Part shown: piece by piece, positions 53,763 through 62,851 of the stretch
How positions within the stretch are numbered: position 1 is the stretch's first letter
How the letters are laid out: each line of letters starts with the position of its first letter
Source of the DNA: JBGAWK01 sp044227665
Lineage (GTDB): Bacteria; Bacteroidota; Bacteroidia; Chitinophagales; JADIYW01
Assembly (NCBI GenBank): GCA_044227665.1
Contig: JBGAWK010000007.1
Location: 1 to 64,000, forward strand
DNA length: 64,000 nt
Reading direction: 5' to 3'
Made by a program: the position numbers and the translations under genes
Notes under the pieces: generated by a model
Seen by the model: the letters and a program-made list of their open reading frames with translations, nothing else
The model's database searches: none
Told to the model about the DNA's origin: nothing

Positions 53763-54608
53763 TTATAATTCTTTATATAAACGTTGTCCTACTGTTTTGT
53801 AGGGATAATGATACTCGTATTTATCTTTTATATCTCGAATACTTTTATCGCCGTCTAATGGTTTTGTTGAACCTACTAATTGAACACCAATTAAATTATC
53901 TAATTGAAGCAATGGCTTTAGGGTATCTATTTCCTTACAATTTTCTAATACCAACCATTTAAGATTTTTGAGTCTTGTTATAAAATTTACATCTTTTAGA
54001 TGGCCTCCGTGTAGGTGTAAAAATTCTAAATGATGTAATTCACCTATGGCTGAATATTCTTCCATTTTAGGTTGTGCATACAAAACCAATGCTTTTAAAT
54101 TTTTGTACTTTTCTATGCCCTGTACAGATTTTAATTTGCCTTGTATTAACTCTAAAAACTCTATACTTTGAGGTAACTCTAATTCAAATATTTCTTTACC
54201 ATATTTACGTAGGATTAGATATTTTAAGCTATCTGCTCCTTTAAATATTAAATTATTATTCCACGGTATGTCTATTTCTTCTAACTCTTTAAAATTGGAA
54301 AAATCTATAGCCATGTTGTAGCTAAATTCTAAATTGATCTTTTTTAGATTTTTTAGGTTATATAAATTAGGACAAATAAAAGCATTATTTGCACTAATTA
54401 TTAAAGACTTAATATACAATAATTCGTTTAAAATTTTACAGTCAAAATTATTTTCAATTACTGCACTTTTGATACCTCTATTAGCTATAAGAGATGATAT
54501 CTCTCCTTCTTTAGAAATATAATCATCATTAATTCTAATAGATAAGTAATTTTTTTCAGTTTTAGAATATATTAAACCAGTTGATATTTCTTCTCTAGCA
54601 ATTTTCAT
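53763..54608 (-). CDS. Leucine-rich-repeat protein, probable immunity protein
   Basis: A 281-residue protein without signal peptide. From about residue 85 it has repeated LxxLxxLxx(L/I)xL units, for example LYNLKNLKKINLEFSYN, HHLEFLHLHGGHLKDVNFI and RLKNLKWLVLENCKEIDTL, about 20-24 residues each, so an LRR-type solenoid is likely. The ATG overlaps the stop of the upstream RHS/GIY-YIG gene by one base (TAATG), a strong sign of coupled translation. Its cytoplasmic nature and position directly after a nuclease-like toxin suggest it neutralises that domain. The function is inferred; the family is not recognised. Confidence 0.72.
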   Translation of the reverse strand: MKIAREEISTGLIYSKTEKNYLSIRINDDYISKEGEISSLIANRGIKSAVIENNFDCKILNELLYIKSLIISANNAFICPNLYNLKNLKKINLEFSYNMAIDFSNFKELEEIDIPWNNNLIFKGADSLKYLILRKYGKEIFELELPQSIEFLELIQGKLKSVQGIEKYKNLKALVLYAQPKMEEYSAIGELHHLEFLHLHGGHLKDVNFITRLKNLKWLVLENCKEIDTLKPLLQLDNLIGVQLVGSTKPLDGDKSIRDIKDKYEYHYPYKTVGQRLYKEL

Positions 54609-56968
54609 TATTGTTTTTTCTTTCTTGCTGCGTTGATTTTATTCAAAATTTTTGCTCCCGTATCTTCTGCAACTTTTTTAGCTTCATCTAACCATTCTTG
54701 TTCTTTAAATTTAAGTGCTTTACGTTTTACACCTTCCAATTCTTGGTACACTATTTCTTTTACTTCGCCTGCTTTACCAGCAAATTTACCACCTTTACCA
54801 AAATGCTGCCCCATTCGTTTTTTAAATTCTTGTATGGTTCTTCCTACATATTCAGAACCATCATTAAATATTATTTTGTATCTACCATATTTAGCTTTAC
54901 CTAATTCTTTTACAGTCTTTGCTGTCTTTGCTGTAGTTACAACTACTTCATCTAACAAATTAGGAGCCTTTTTTATAGAAAGTTTTACTACATTTTTTAG
55001 TACAGGCTTCTCTCCAAAACTTAATACATCTGATATAGCATCTACGGCATTGGATATTGGTATTAGTGCTGCATTAGTTTTTAGCGCATTATATTGTTTA
55101 TTATCTCCTTTATTTGCTATATTATTAGATAGGTCTTTAGAAAATTCAGGGTCTGCTGACATGTACATAGATACAATATCTCCATCATCCTCACCTAATA
55201 CATCTGTGATAAAGCCATTGAGACTTTTCGTAGATGCATAAATATCCATTAAACGATAAGTACTACCTACAGACCCTTGGATGAAAAATTGATCTACTCC
55301 ATCCCATCTTGTTACGAACCATGTACCGTCATTATTAAAGTAATACTCGTCATTACCATCTGGGTCAATAAAAATAATCGGATTGTCTAATCCAAATCTA
55401 TAGGGTGTCCATGCAGGGGATAATTTTTCATAATCATCGGGTTTCATCCACCTTCCTATCCTCGCATCATAGATTCTCGCGCCGAAGTCGTAGGCGAAGG
55501 CTACGGGGTCTATCAGGTAGGGGTCTTGCGCTTTTATATTGATGTCTTCTATATGTCGGGTATGGGTATTGTAGGTGAAGTGTCCATACTGTACTTTGTC
55601 TTCCTGACGGAATACTTCCTGAAATATGCCATTATATAGCGTGGTATAGGTATTCTCCTTGTCTTCTATCGTTTTTATGCTGGCAAAGGGAGTGGGATTA
55701 TATGCCGAGGTAGCAGTAGGAGCGATTCCGCTCAAAATAATTTTCTGCATATCTATGGGCATTTCTCTATAGCCCAAGGCATACAGTTTGGCATTATGGC
55801 TTTCTAATGCCGTTAGTATTGTACGGATATCTAAGTCTTTTCGTAGTTGTGCTATATCTTTTTCAGGTGAAAGCTTACAGTATTGTAATAGTCTATCATC
55901 TAATACTTGCTGTTTTAGCAGCAGGGCATTCAGGTTGAGGCTATCATTCTGTAACACCGTTTCGGCACATTGCAACAGAAAATCGTGGGATTTGGTGCCA
56001 TAAGTATGTTCAAAGCTCTTTGCCAACTGAATCATGCATAGTCCTATACTTTGTATTTCATCGTACTCCCGCAAAGCTATGCCATTCCTTATGGCATCAG
56101 AACTACTATGTGTGAGTGTTTGGATGGTGCCGTCGCGAGGGAATCCCGCTGTAGCGAGCTCTACATTATAGTAGTCGCCCTTGGTATCTTTGTGTTGGAT
56201 ATAGATATGCTGAGGCGCAGTACAAAGTCGGGCATCACTCTCTAATCTATTCGAGAGAATCTTGAATAATGCCGTCATTGCATAGCAATTGCCTTTGGGA
56301 TTTTCGTCAAGTAATAAATGAGTGACTAAGGAATTTGACCAATCCTTAGTGCCAAAAGGGTCGCCGGAATTATACTCAAAAGGATGATGTTGTAAGGGAT
56401 AGACTAATGTAGTATCTGTGATAAAAGCAAATATTGCCCAATTGGCAAGAGTTTGGAGATATAGGGAGCGCTTTTGTTCGGGCAGGTAGGAGATGTCGTT
56501 CATGGCGAACTTACCTTGTGGACCCACACTTACATCAAAATTGATGCTGTCACTATGGTCATTCGCCTCTATAAGGGCATTAATCATATATAATGGAAGT
56601 ACTAATGCCTTCTCAAAATCTTTGTAACTATAGGCATCGAGATAATAGGGACTTTCACTGAGAAATACTGCTCGTTCAAAATCGGCAGGTATTTCACCCT
56701 TTAGCATTTTGGATAATTCCAAATAAGATTCAAGAAAAGCATTGAAAGTATCTATTTCAGGAATAAGGGTTTGTAGAATTTTAGGAGGTGGGATAGTAGC
56801 AACGCCACTATCATCAGCGTTATCTAATATATGGGGTTGCCGTACAAAATATTTTGCTGGTGTAGGCGATGAAGGTTCTACAGAAGTAGAGATGTTTGTT
56901 GTAGTCTTACAACTTATACCCACGAACAGCCAAAAAGCAAAAACGATAAAATGGGATTTTCGTTTCAT
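54608..56968 (-). CDS. Putative secreted toxin: TGase-like module, RHS-associated core, GIY-YIG nuclease
   Basis: A 786-residue probable lipoprotein (Cys20 in VGISC, imperfect lipobox). Domains in order: a transglutaminase/papain-like module (about 150-275) with Cys228 (KGNCYAM), His254 (APQHIYI) and Glu270; a lone RHS-associated core (494-538) reading DFGARIYDARIGRWMKPDD and ending NPIIFIDPDG; a linker; and a C-terminal GIY-YIG-like nuclease (694-760) with YGRYKI, EYVGRT, Arg718, His722 and acidic residues near 756-758. The long YD-repeat shell normal in RHS toxins is absent. The LRR gene downstream overlaps its stop by one base and is the likely immunity partner. Toxicity is inferred from architecture. 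Confidence 0.82.
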   Translation of the reverse strand: MKRKSHFIVFAFWLFVGISCKTTTNISTSVEPSSPTPAKYFVRQPHILDNADDSGVATIPPPKILQTLIPEIDTFNAFLESYLELSKMLKGEIPADFERAVFLSESPYYLDAYSYKDFEKALVLPLYMINALIEANDHSDSINFDVSVGPQGKFAMNDISYLPEQKRSLYLQTLANWAIFAFITDTTLVYPLQHHPFEYNSGDPFGTKDWSNSLVTHLLLDENPKGNCYAMTALFKILSNRLESDARLCTAPQHIYIQHKDTKGDYYNVELATAGFPRDGTIQTLTHSSSDAIRNGIALREYDEIQSIGLCMIQLAKSFEHTYGTKSHDFLLQCAETVLQNDSLNLNALLLKQQVLDDRLLQYCKLSPEKDIAQLRKDLDIRTILTALESHNAKLYALGYREMPIDMQKIILSGIAPTATSAYNPTPFASIKTIEDKENTYTTLYNGIFQEVFRQEDKVQYGHFTYNTHTRHIEDINIKAQDPYLIDPVAFAYDFGARIYDARIGRWMKPDDYEKLSPAWTPYRFGLDNPIIFIDPDGNDEYYFNNDGTWFVTRWDGVDQFFIQGSVGSTYRLMDIYASTKSLNGFITDVLGEDDGDIVSMYMSADPEFSKDLSNNIANKGDNKQYNALKTNAALIPISNAVDAISDVLSFGEKPVLKNVVKLSIKKAPNLLDEVVVTTAKTAKTVKELGKAKYGRYKIIFNDGSEYVGRTIQEFKKRMGQHFGKGGKFAGKAGEVKEIVYQELEGVKRKALKFKEQEWLDEAKKVAEDTGAKILNKINAARKKKQ

Positions 56969-56988
56969 ATTACTAAAGCTAATACATA

Positions 56989-58398
56989 TTAATGAATAAA
57001 TAGAGATTTTTTTGTTTTAGCTTGGATATTTTTTGAAATTTGAATTTTACTTTTGGTATCATAATAGGAAAGAAGTTGTAAATATTCTTCTTCTGGAAAA
57101 TCTTGAATACCTAAATCTGCTATTTTCTGTATGTAATCATAATAGGAAAGGTAGGCAGTATGGGCTTCCGGATAATTAGTAATTTGACTCAAATTTTGGA
57201 TGTGAAATTTCTTCACAGCTTGATTGAATTGTTTTGCTAAAATTACTTTTTGTAAATTATGTCGGGCTAAACAAATAAAATCTTGTGAAGGGAAATGAGT
57301 ATCAGCGATTTTCATACATTCTTGAACAAATGATAAATCAGTTATGCCATGTTCTTGTATATAGTTGACACCCAATTCATATAAGATGGTGGCTATAGAA
57401 TGTTTTTTGTCGAGCGTATTGATATAAATATTGTTTTTCATAGATTTTGCCATTACAGGTAAAGTTTCCAAATAGAATTGGTCAGGCAAAAATTTATCAA
57501 TTGTGGCTTCGTAATTTACTATGGTTCCTGAAGCATTCACAAACCTTATAAATGTATGACGAGGATTGTAAGCTTCAAAGGCTTCAATATTTAGAGTTTC
57601 TGCCAATATTAAATACAAAACTGGCATAGTGTGACATTGTCCTCCTCCTGTAGCAATTGTTTTTGTGACAAAATAATTTTGTTTGTTTACCAAGCCTGTA
57701 GCGTCTATATAGTCATAGTAATAAGGTAAATGCCCTTTAACACTATTAGATGAATGTATATATAAAGTGTCGGATAAGAACTTTTGGATGCCATAATGTA
57801 TTGCTTCCGAGTTAGTAATATCATATTTATTCTCCATTAGCCATGTCGTAATAAATTTTGCATTTTCTGCAACAATGTTTTTATATTCTGTATATCCCAG
57901 AAACGATTGACCGTAAGCATTTTCGCAGTAATAATATGCGTCTTGTAGCGATAAAGCTGTATTACCATTAAGCATATTTTTGATTTTGTCTTGGGCTGAC
58001 TTATATTTTTCCAGGTCATTCTTGTAGAGTTCAGAGTCATAATAATTGGTGGTGCTTTTCTTTTTTTCATCCATAGATATTTCCCACATTATCTTTTGTA
58101 TTTCTTTATTAATGAGTTCCTGTTTTGAGGGTTTTGGAGGAAGTCCTTGGATTAAATTTTTTTGATTTGCGATAATTTGTTCTTGTGACGGGGGCTGTTC
58201 AAATCCAAATTTTTTAAGTATTTCTGAATTTTGTTGATTTATTTTAATCTGGTTTTCTTTTCTCAATTGTTCCAAACTTTGTGGCTTGGGTGTGGGTAAA
58301 GTTGTAGGACTCGAACCGTACTGAAATGGATTATAATTATTTTGTGCATGAGAGATAGGAAATATTAGCAGTAACAAAATTTGAAATAGCCCTTTCAT
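56989..58398 (-). CDS. Secreted transglutaminase-like protein upstream of the toxin gene
   Basis: A 469-residue secreted protein: signal peptide (to about 19, PISHAQ), a Gln/Pro/Lys-rich N-terminal part (about 20-140), then a transglutaminase/papain-like domain with Cys255 (GGGQCHTMPVLYLIL), His281 (YNPRHTFIRF) and Glu297 (NYEATID). The same order of Cys, His and Glu occurs in the next gene. The C-terminal 150 residues are helical and unassigned. It ends 20 bases before the toxin-like gene and both appear cotranscribed. Whether it processes the neighbour or is a separate effector cannot be told from the sequence. Confidence 0.72.
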   Translation of the reverse strand: MKGLFQILLLLIFPISHAQNNYNPFQYGSSPTTLPTPKPQSLEQLRKENQIKINQQNSEILKKFGFEQPPSQEQIIANQKNLIQGLPPKPSKQELINKEIQKIMWEISMDEKKKSTTNYYDSELYKNDLEKYKSAQDKIKNMLNGNTALSLQDAYYYCENAYGQSFLGYTEYKNIVAENAKFITTWLMENKYDITNSEAIHYGIQKFLSDTLYIHSSNSVKGHLPYYYDYIDATGLVNKQNYFVTKTIATGGGQCHTMPVLYLILAETLNIEAFEAYNPRHTFIRFVNASGTIVNYEATIDKFLPDQFYLETLPVMAKSMKNNIYINTLDKKHSIATILYELGVNYIQEHGITDLSFVQECMKIADTHFPSQDFICLARHNLQKVILAKQFNQAVKKFHIQNLSQITNYPEAHTAYLSYYDYIQKIADLGIQDFPEEEYLQLLSYYDTKSKIQISKNIQAKTKKSLFIH

Positions 58399-58426
58399 AG
58401 GATAATATCTTTCTTAAAGATAAAAT

Positions 58427-58466
58427 AAAAATTGCTTTCTTAATATTTTAAAAGAAAGCAATTTTT
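58427..58466 (-). terminator. Long AT-rich terminator hairpin after the acyl-CoA dehydrogenase gene
   Basis: Perfect 15-bp arms, 58427-58441 and 58452-58466, around a ten-base loop. On the minus strand the right arm ends in five T's continued by ATTTTA. It lies downstream of the acyl-CoA dehydrogenase gene and 28 bases upstream of the transglutaminase-like gene, so it separates the toxin cassette from the preceding gene. Confidence 0.78.
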
Positions 58467-58546
58467 CACTAAAAAAATAGTGAATGATGCAGTATTCTAC
58501 TTCACAATTACTAAATGCATAAGAAATAATCGCGAATAGCTTAGAA

Positions 58547-59686
58547 TTATTTCAATACACCTCTGCCGATTACGATGCGTTGTACTTCGGAAGTGCCTTC
58601 ATATATCTGAGTGATTTTTGCGTCACGCATCAATCTTTCCACGTGGTATTCTTTTACATAGCCGTAGCCACCATGGATTTGTACTGCTTCTACGGTAGTT
58701 TTCATGGCTACTTCTGAGGCAAAGAGCTTTGCCATAGATGATGCCATAGCGTAGTCGTCATGTTGGTCTTTGAGCCATGCTGCTTTCAGGCAGAGTAATC
58801 TTGCCGCATCTATTTCTGTGGCCATATCAGCCAATTTGAATTGTATAGCCTGATGGTTGGCGATTTCTGTGCCAAAGGCTTTGCGCGTTTTAGCATATTC
58901 TACAGAAAGCTCATAAGCACCGGATGCGATGCCCAAGGCTTGCGATGCTATACCTATGCGACCACCTTCCAAAGTTTTCATGGCAAACTTAAACCCAAAT
59001 CCGTCTTCACCGATGCGATTGGATTTAGGAACTTTTACATCACTGAACAATAACGTATGGGTGTCGGAAGCTCTTATGCCCAGTTTATCTTCTTTGGCAC
59101 CCACATCGAATCCGGGCATACCTTTTTCTACTATCAGGCAATTGATGCCCCTATGTCCTTTGGCTGCATCGGTTTGTGCCATAACGAGATATACGGAGGC
59201 TTTTCCGCCATTGGTAATCCAGTTTTTGGTGCCGTTGAGTAAGTAATAGTCTCCCATATCTTCTGCAGTGGTGCGCTGTGAAGTGGCATCACTGCCGGCT
59301 TCAGGCTCTGATAGGCAGAATGCGCCTATAATTTCGCCTTTGGCGAGTGGAACTAAATATTTCTGCTTTTGTTCTTCGCTGCCAAAAGTCTCTAAACCCC
59401 AACAAACTAAGGAATTATTCACTGACATGATTACAGAACAGGAGGCGTCCACCTTGGATATCTCTTCCATCGCAAGAACGTAGGATACACAATCCATTCC
59501 GCCACCGCCATACTTGGGGTCTACCATCATGCCTAAGAAACCTAACTCTCCCATCTGGCGAACTTCGTCAGTAGGATATATCATGTCTCTGTCGCGCTCT
59601 ATAACACCTTTTTTCAATACATTCTGTGCAAAGTTGCGCGCTGTTTCGCGTATCAGGAGCTGTTCTTCGGTGAATTCGAAATGCAT
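58547..59686 (-). CDS. Acyl-CoA dehydrogenase
   Basis: FAD enzyme of fatty-acid or branched-chain acyl-CoA oxidation, 379 residues. AFCLSEPEAGSDATSQRTTA (127-146) and WITNGGKASVYLVMAQTD are the FAD/substrate motifs; LGIASGAYELSVEYAKTRKAFG matches the C-terminal helical domain; MRDAKITQIYEGTSEVQRIV gives the catalytic Glu in IYEGTSE, the position used by short-chain (butyryl-CoA-type) enzymes. The exact chain length cannot be settled. The gene has its own terminator. Confidence 0.95.
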   Translation of the reverse strand: MHFEFTEEQLLIRETARNFAQNVLKKGVIERDRDMIYPTDEVRQMGELGFLGMMVDPKYGGGGMDCVSYVLAMEEISKVDASCSVIMSVNNSLVCWGLETFGSEEQKQKYLVPLAKGEIIGAFCLSEPEAGSDATSQRTTAEDMGDYYLLNGTKNWITNGGKASVYLVMAQTDAAKGHRGINCLIVEKGMPGFDVGAKEDKLGIRASDTHTLLFSDVKVPKSNRIGEDGFGFKFAMKTLEGGRIGIASQALGIASGAYELSVEYAKTRKAFGTEIANHQAIQFKLADMATEIDAARLLCLKAAWLKDQHDDYAMASSMAKLFASEVAMKTTVEAVQIHGGYGYVKEYHVERLMRDAKITQIYEGTSEVQRIVIGRGVLK

Positions 59687-59738
59687 ACTATTTTTTTTGT
59701 AAATTTAAGAAAATTAATACTATTCCGAAAGCAAAATT

Positions 59739-61271
59739 CTATTTGCTGCCGGGTTTCTTGATAATAAGTTTACTGCCAATTTTTATGTCTGCCGTAGTGA
59801 GTTTATTCCATTTTTTTAGCTCATCTACAGTACAATCGTATTTTTTTGCTAAGCTGTATAGTGTATCTCCTTTTTTGATGATGTGGGTGATAGGGTAGGT
59901 GGGTTTCTTGGGGACAGGAGGCTTAGGAGGGGTAGGCTTTGTAGTACTTGAGGTAGGCGTGTTTTTCACTACTGTGTTACTATCTTTTTTAAGAGTTGTT
60001 TGATTAGACGTAACTTTTGTGAAGTCTTTTTTTTGCTCTGCCAAAAAAATACTGTCAGCGGCTCTTTTAATGCTGTCGGCTTTTATGGATAGCTGAAGCC
60101 TAAGCAATGCAGTATCATTAGGAAGGCTAGTAGGCACTGTGTCTTTGACAGGTAGTTGTTTGTTGTTGAGAATTGCCAATACAGGATCTGTCTTATATAC
60201 ACTTTGATTGTATTTGTTGCTAAATATGATAATAGTAGTAGTATCTTTTAAATATCGTTTGAATACGATATTGTAGTCATGCCACCAACCATTGTGGTAA
60301 ATTATCTTTGAGCCTTCATCTGTAGCGTAAGTGCGCCAGCCCAAGCCATAATTTTTTCTACTTGAGGTTACATTGTTATTTTTATAAGCTTCTTTTATAG
60401 ATTTTGGTGTTAGTAAAATATTGGTGTACCACGACTGATCCCACTTGAGCATATCTTCTACAGTAGAATAGATGCCTTTGTCTCCCCATGCACCATCATA
60501 CATATCTGGCACTCTCCTCTTCCAACTGTAACTATATCCATAGGTCTGAGATTTTTTTCTATTGTCTTCAGGATGCCATACCCATGTGTTGTTCATACCC
60601 AAGGGCTTGAATATATTTTTTTCCAAAAATTTATCAAAAGATAGGCCGCTTACTTTCTCTACTAATGCAGCTAGAATTACATAATTAGTGTTGTTATAAT
60701 CAAAAGTAGTGTTGGGTGCTGCAACAATCTTGGGTTTGTAACACTCCATCATGTAATATACATCCCAGTTATCCATATATTTTTTTGAATCCCAATATTT
60801 TTCTGAGAAGATAAGATAGTCGGGAAGCCCACTTCTATGACATAACAACATCCTTACCGTAATATTACTATAGGGAAAATCAGGGAAATATACTTGTAGT
60901 GAATCATCTAATTTAATTTTACCTCTATCTACAAGCATTAGTATGGCAGCTGCTGTAAAAGGTTTGCTGGTACTGGCAAGCTGGAAGCTGGAGTTGATAT
61001 TCAATTTTTCCCAAGTTTCTTTATTGGCATAACCATAGGATTTGCTGAAAATAGGCTTGCCCTTCTGTGCTATTAGTACATTGCCATTAAACTTTCCAGA
61101 TTCATATTTGCCTGTAAAATAATCATCCAACTGTTGAATGTTGAATTTTAATAATTCTTTCGATGTATCTATTACGGAGAATAATTCATCACTATTTGCC
61201 TCATCATCTTGTGCTGATAAGTTGAGCGTAATGCATACAAAGCTTAGTAATAGTATTATTTTTTTGAACAT
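59739..61271 (-). CDS. Beta-lactamase-family serine hydrolase with C-terminal LysM
   Basis: A 510-residue secreted protein from ATG 61271 (MFKKIILLLSF; an ATG 18 bases upstream adds six residues before the signal peptide). Signal peptide to about 20. A serine beta-lactamase/class C-like domain follows: SxxK in QLASTSKPFTAAAIL, YNNTNYVIL (Y-x-N) and IIYHNGWWHDY (HxG in place of KTG). A Lys/Thr/Pro-rich linker (from about residue 400 to 455) joins a C-terminal LysM module (THIIKKGDTLYSLAKKYDCT, ending KIGSKLIIKK). A peptidoglycan- or glycan-bound esterase/peptidase is likely; family members rarely act as true beta-lactamases. Confidence 0.92.
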   Translation of the reverse strand: MFKKIILLLSFVCITLNLSAQDDEANSDELFSVIDTSKELLKFNIQQLDDYFTGKYESGKFNGNVLIAQKGKPIFSKSYGYANKETWEKLNINSSFQLASTSKPFTAAAILMLVDRGKIKLDDSLQVYFPDFPYSNITVRMLLCHRSGLPDYLIFSEKYWDSKKYMDNWDVYYMMECYKPKIVAAPNTTFDYNNTNYVILAALVEKVSGLSFDKFLEKNIFKPLGMNNTWVWHPEDNRKKSQTYGYSYSWKRRVPDMYDGAWGDKGIYSTVEDMLKWDQSWYTNILLTPKSIKEAYKNNNVTSSRKNYGLGWRTYATDEGSKIIYHNGWWHDYNIVFKRYLKDTTTIIIFSNKYNQSVYKTDPVLAILNNKQLPVKDTVPTSLPNDTALLRLQLSIKADSIKRAADSIFLAEQKKDFTKVTSNQTTLKKDSNTVVKNTPTSSTTKPTPPKPPVPKKPTYPITHIIKKGDTLYSLAKKYDCTVDELKKWNKLTTADIKIGSKLIIKKPGSK

Positions 61272-61347
61272 AGTTCTAAAGCCGAGCAAAAATAATGGCT
61301 CTATAATTTTTTATTATCTAAAAAATGTCAACGATTGTTAGACTTGA

Positions 61348-62841
61348 TTAATCTTCTGAAACTTCCATTATGCCTCTGTCTTTGGCTTCCAGGCTACTTT
61401 CGCCCATAAGAGAAATGTCTATAGCTCTTGCCGCCTCTCTCCCTTCGGAAATTGCCCATACTACTAAGGATTGTCCACGGCGCATATCGCCAGCTGCAAA
61501 AACTTTAGGATTATCAGTTTGATAGTTCTCAGTTTTTACATTTCCTCTTTCATCAAGTGCAATGCCTAATTGTTCTATCATTCCAGTGTGCTGAGGATGC
61601 AAAAAGCCCATAGCTAGTAGGGCGAGTTCACATGGTATAACTCTTTCTGTATCTGGGATTTCTACCATCTGGGGTCTGCCATCTACAGCTTTCCATTCTA
61701 TATCTACTATCTTGAGTCCTGTAACTTCACCTTTATCATTTCCTAAAAACTCTTTAGTGAGTATAGACCATTGTCTCTCGCATCCTTCATCGTGTGATGA
61801 CGATGTTCTAAGCATCATGGGCCATTGAGGCCAAGGGGTACTCTCTGAGCGATCTATTGGAGGTTTCCCCAAAAGTTCTATTTGTGTTATAGATTTTGCG
61901 CCGTGCCTATTGGAAGTTCCTACGCAGTCAGAACCTGTATCACCGCCACCTATTACAATTACATGCTTGTCTGTAGCCAATAGTTCTCCATTTTCATAAA
62001 CCATATTTTTATGATCCTTCTCTCTAGCTATTCCTGAAACTCTTTTGTTCTGCTGCGACAAGAACTCCATGGCAGGATATATGCCTACAAGATTCCTGCC
62101 GGGTATAGGTAAGTCGCGAGGTACTGTGGAGCCTCCTGTAAGTAGAATTACATCAAAATCTTTTTGTAAATCTTCAACATGAATATTTATACCTACATCG
62201 GCATTTGTCTTAAAGACTATACCTTCTTGCTCCATGATTGCCAGTCGTCTGTCTATAACAGATTTATCTAACTTGAAATCTGGTATGCCGTAACGCAAAA
62301 GTCCTCCTATCTTATCAGCCCTTTCAAAAACGGTGACAAGGTGTCCTGCCTTGTTTAATTGTGCAGCTGCGGCAAGTCCTGAAGGACCAGAGCCGACGAC
62401 AGCAACTTTTTTGCCAGTACGAAGGGTAGGAATTTTTGGTGTAACAAGCCCAAGGCTATAAGCTTTTTCTATAATGCTTTTTTCAATATGCTCTATAGCT
62501 ATTGGAGGTTGGTTGATACCTAATACACAGGATGCTTCGCAAGGAGCAGGGCATATTCTGCCTGTAAATTCCGGAAAATTATTGGTAGAATGTAATATCT
62601 GTAGAGCCAAAGCCCAATCACCTTTATAAGTAGCATCATTAAATTCTGGAATAATATTGCCTAATGGGCAGCCAAAATGACAGAAGGGTACACCGCAATC
62701 CATGCACCTTGAAGCTTGAGTCTGTGTTTTTTCGTCAGAGAAGGAAAGATATAATTCTTTATAATCCTTTATTCTTTCTTTAGTGTCCCTATATTTTGGA
62801 AGTTCTCTTGTAAATTCTATAAATCCTGTAGGTTTTCCCAT
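61348..62841 (-). CDS. gltD: Glutamate synthase (NADPH) small subunit
   Basis: Electron-input subunit of GOGAT, which makes glutamate from glutamine and 2-oxoglutarate. 497 residues. N-terminal Fe-S cysteines are in RCMDCGVPFCHFGCPLGN and ICPAPCEASCVL; the FAD site is KVAVVGSGPSGLAAAAQL; the NADPH site is HVIVIGGGDTGSDCVG; ESTPWPQWPMMLRTSSSHDEGC is the typical beta-subunit stretch. The C-terminal FAD motif is FAAGDMRRGQSLVVWAI. It follows gltB by 10 bases on the same strand. Confidence 0.97.
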   Translation of the reverse strand: MGKPTGFIEFTRELPKYRDTKERIKDYKELYLSFSDEKTQTQASRCMDCGVPFCHFGCPLGNIIPEFNDATYKGDWALALQILHSTNNFPEFTGRICPAPCEASCVLGINQPPIAIEHIEKSIIEKAYSLGLVTPKIPTLRTGKKVAVVGSGPSGLAAAAQLNKAGHLVTVFERADKIGGLLRYGIPDFKLDKSVIDRRLAIMEQEGIVFKTNADVGINIHVEDLQKDFDVILLTGGSTVPRDLPIPGRNLVGIYPAMEFLSQQNKRVSGIAREKDHKNMVYENGELLATDKHVIVIGGGDTGSDCVGTSNRHGAKSITQIELLGKPPIDRSESTPWPQWPMMLRTSSSHDEGCERQWSILTKEFLGNDKGEVTGLKIVDIEWKAVDGRPQMVEIPDTERVIPCELALLAMGFLHPQHTGMIEQLGIALDERGNVKTENYQTDNPKVFAAGDMRRGQSLVVWAISEGREAARAIDISLMGESSLEAKDRGIMEVSED

Positions 62842-62851
62842 TTTTTACATA

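Noticed and set aside
54633..55241. 202-codon open frame on the plus strand
   Set aside because: Antisense to the C-terminal part of the RHS/GIY-YIG gene, whose protein has clear domain signatures; Ser/Leu-rich antisense translation with no family resemblance.
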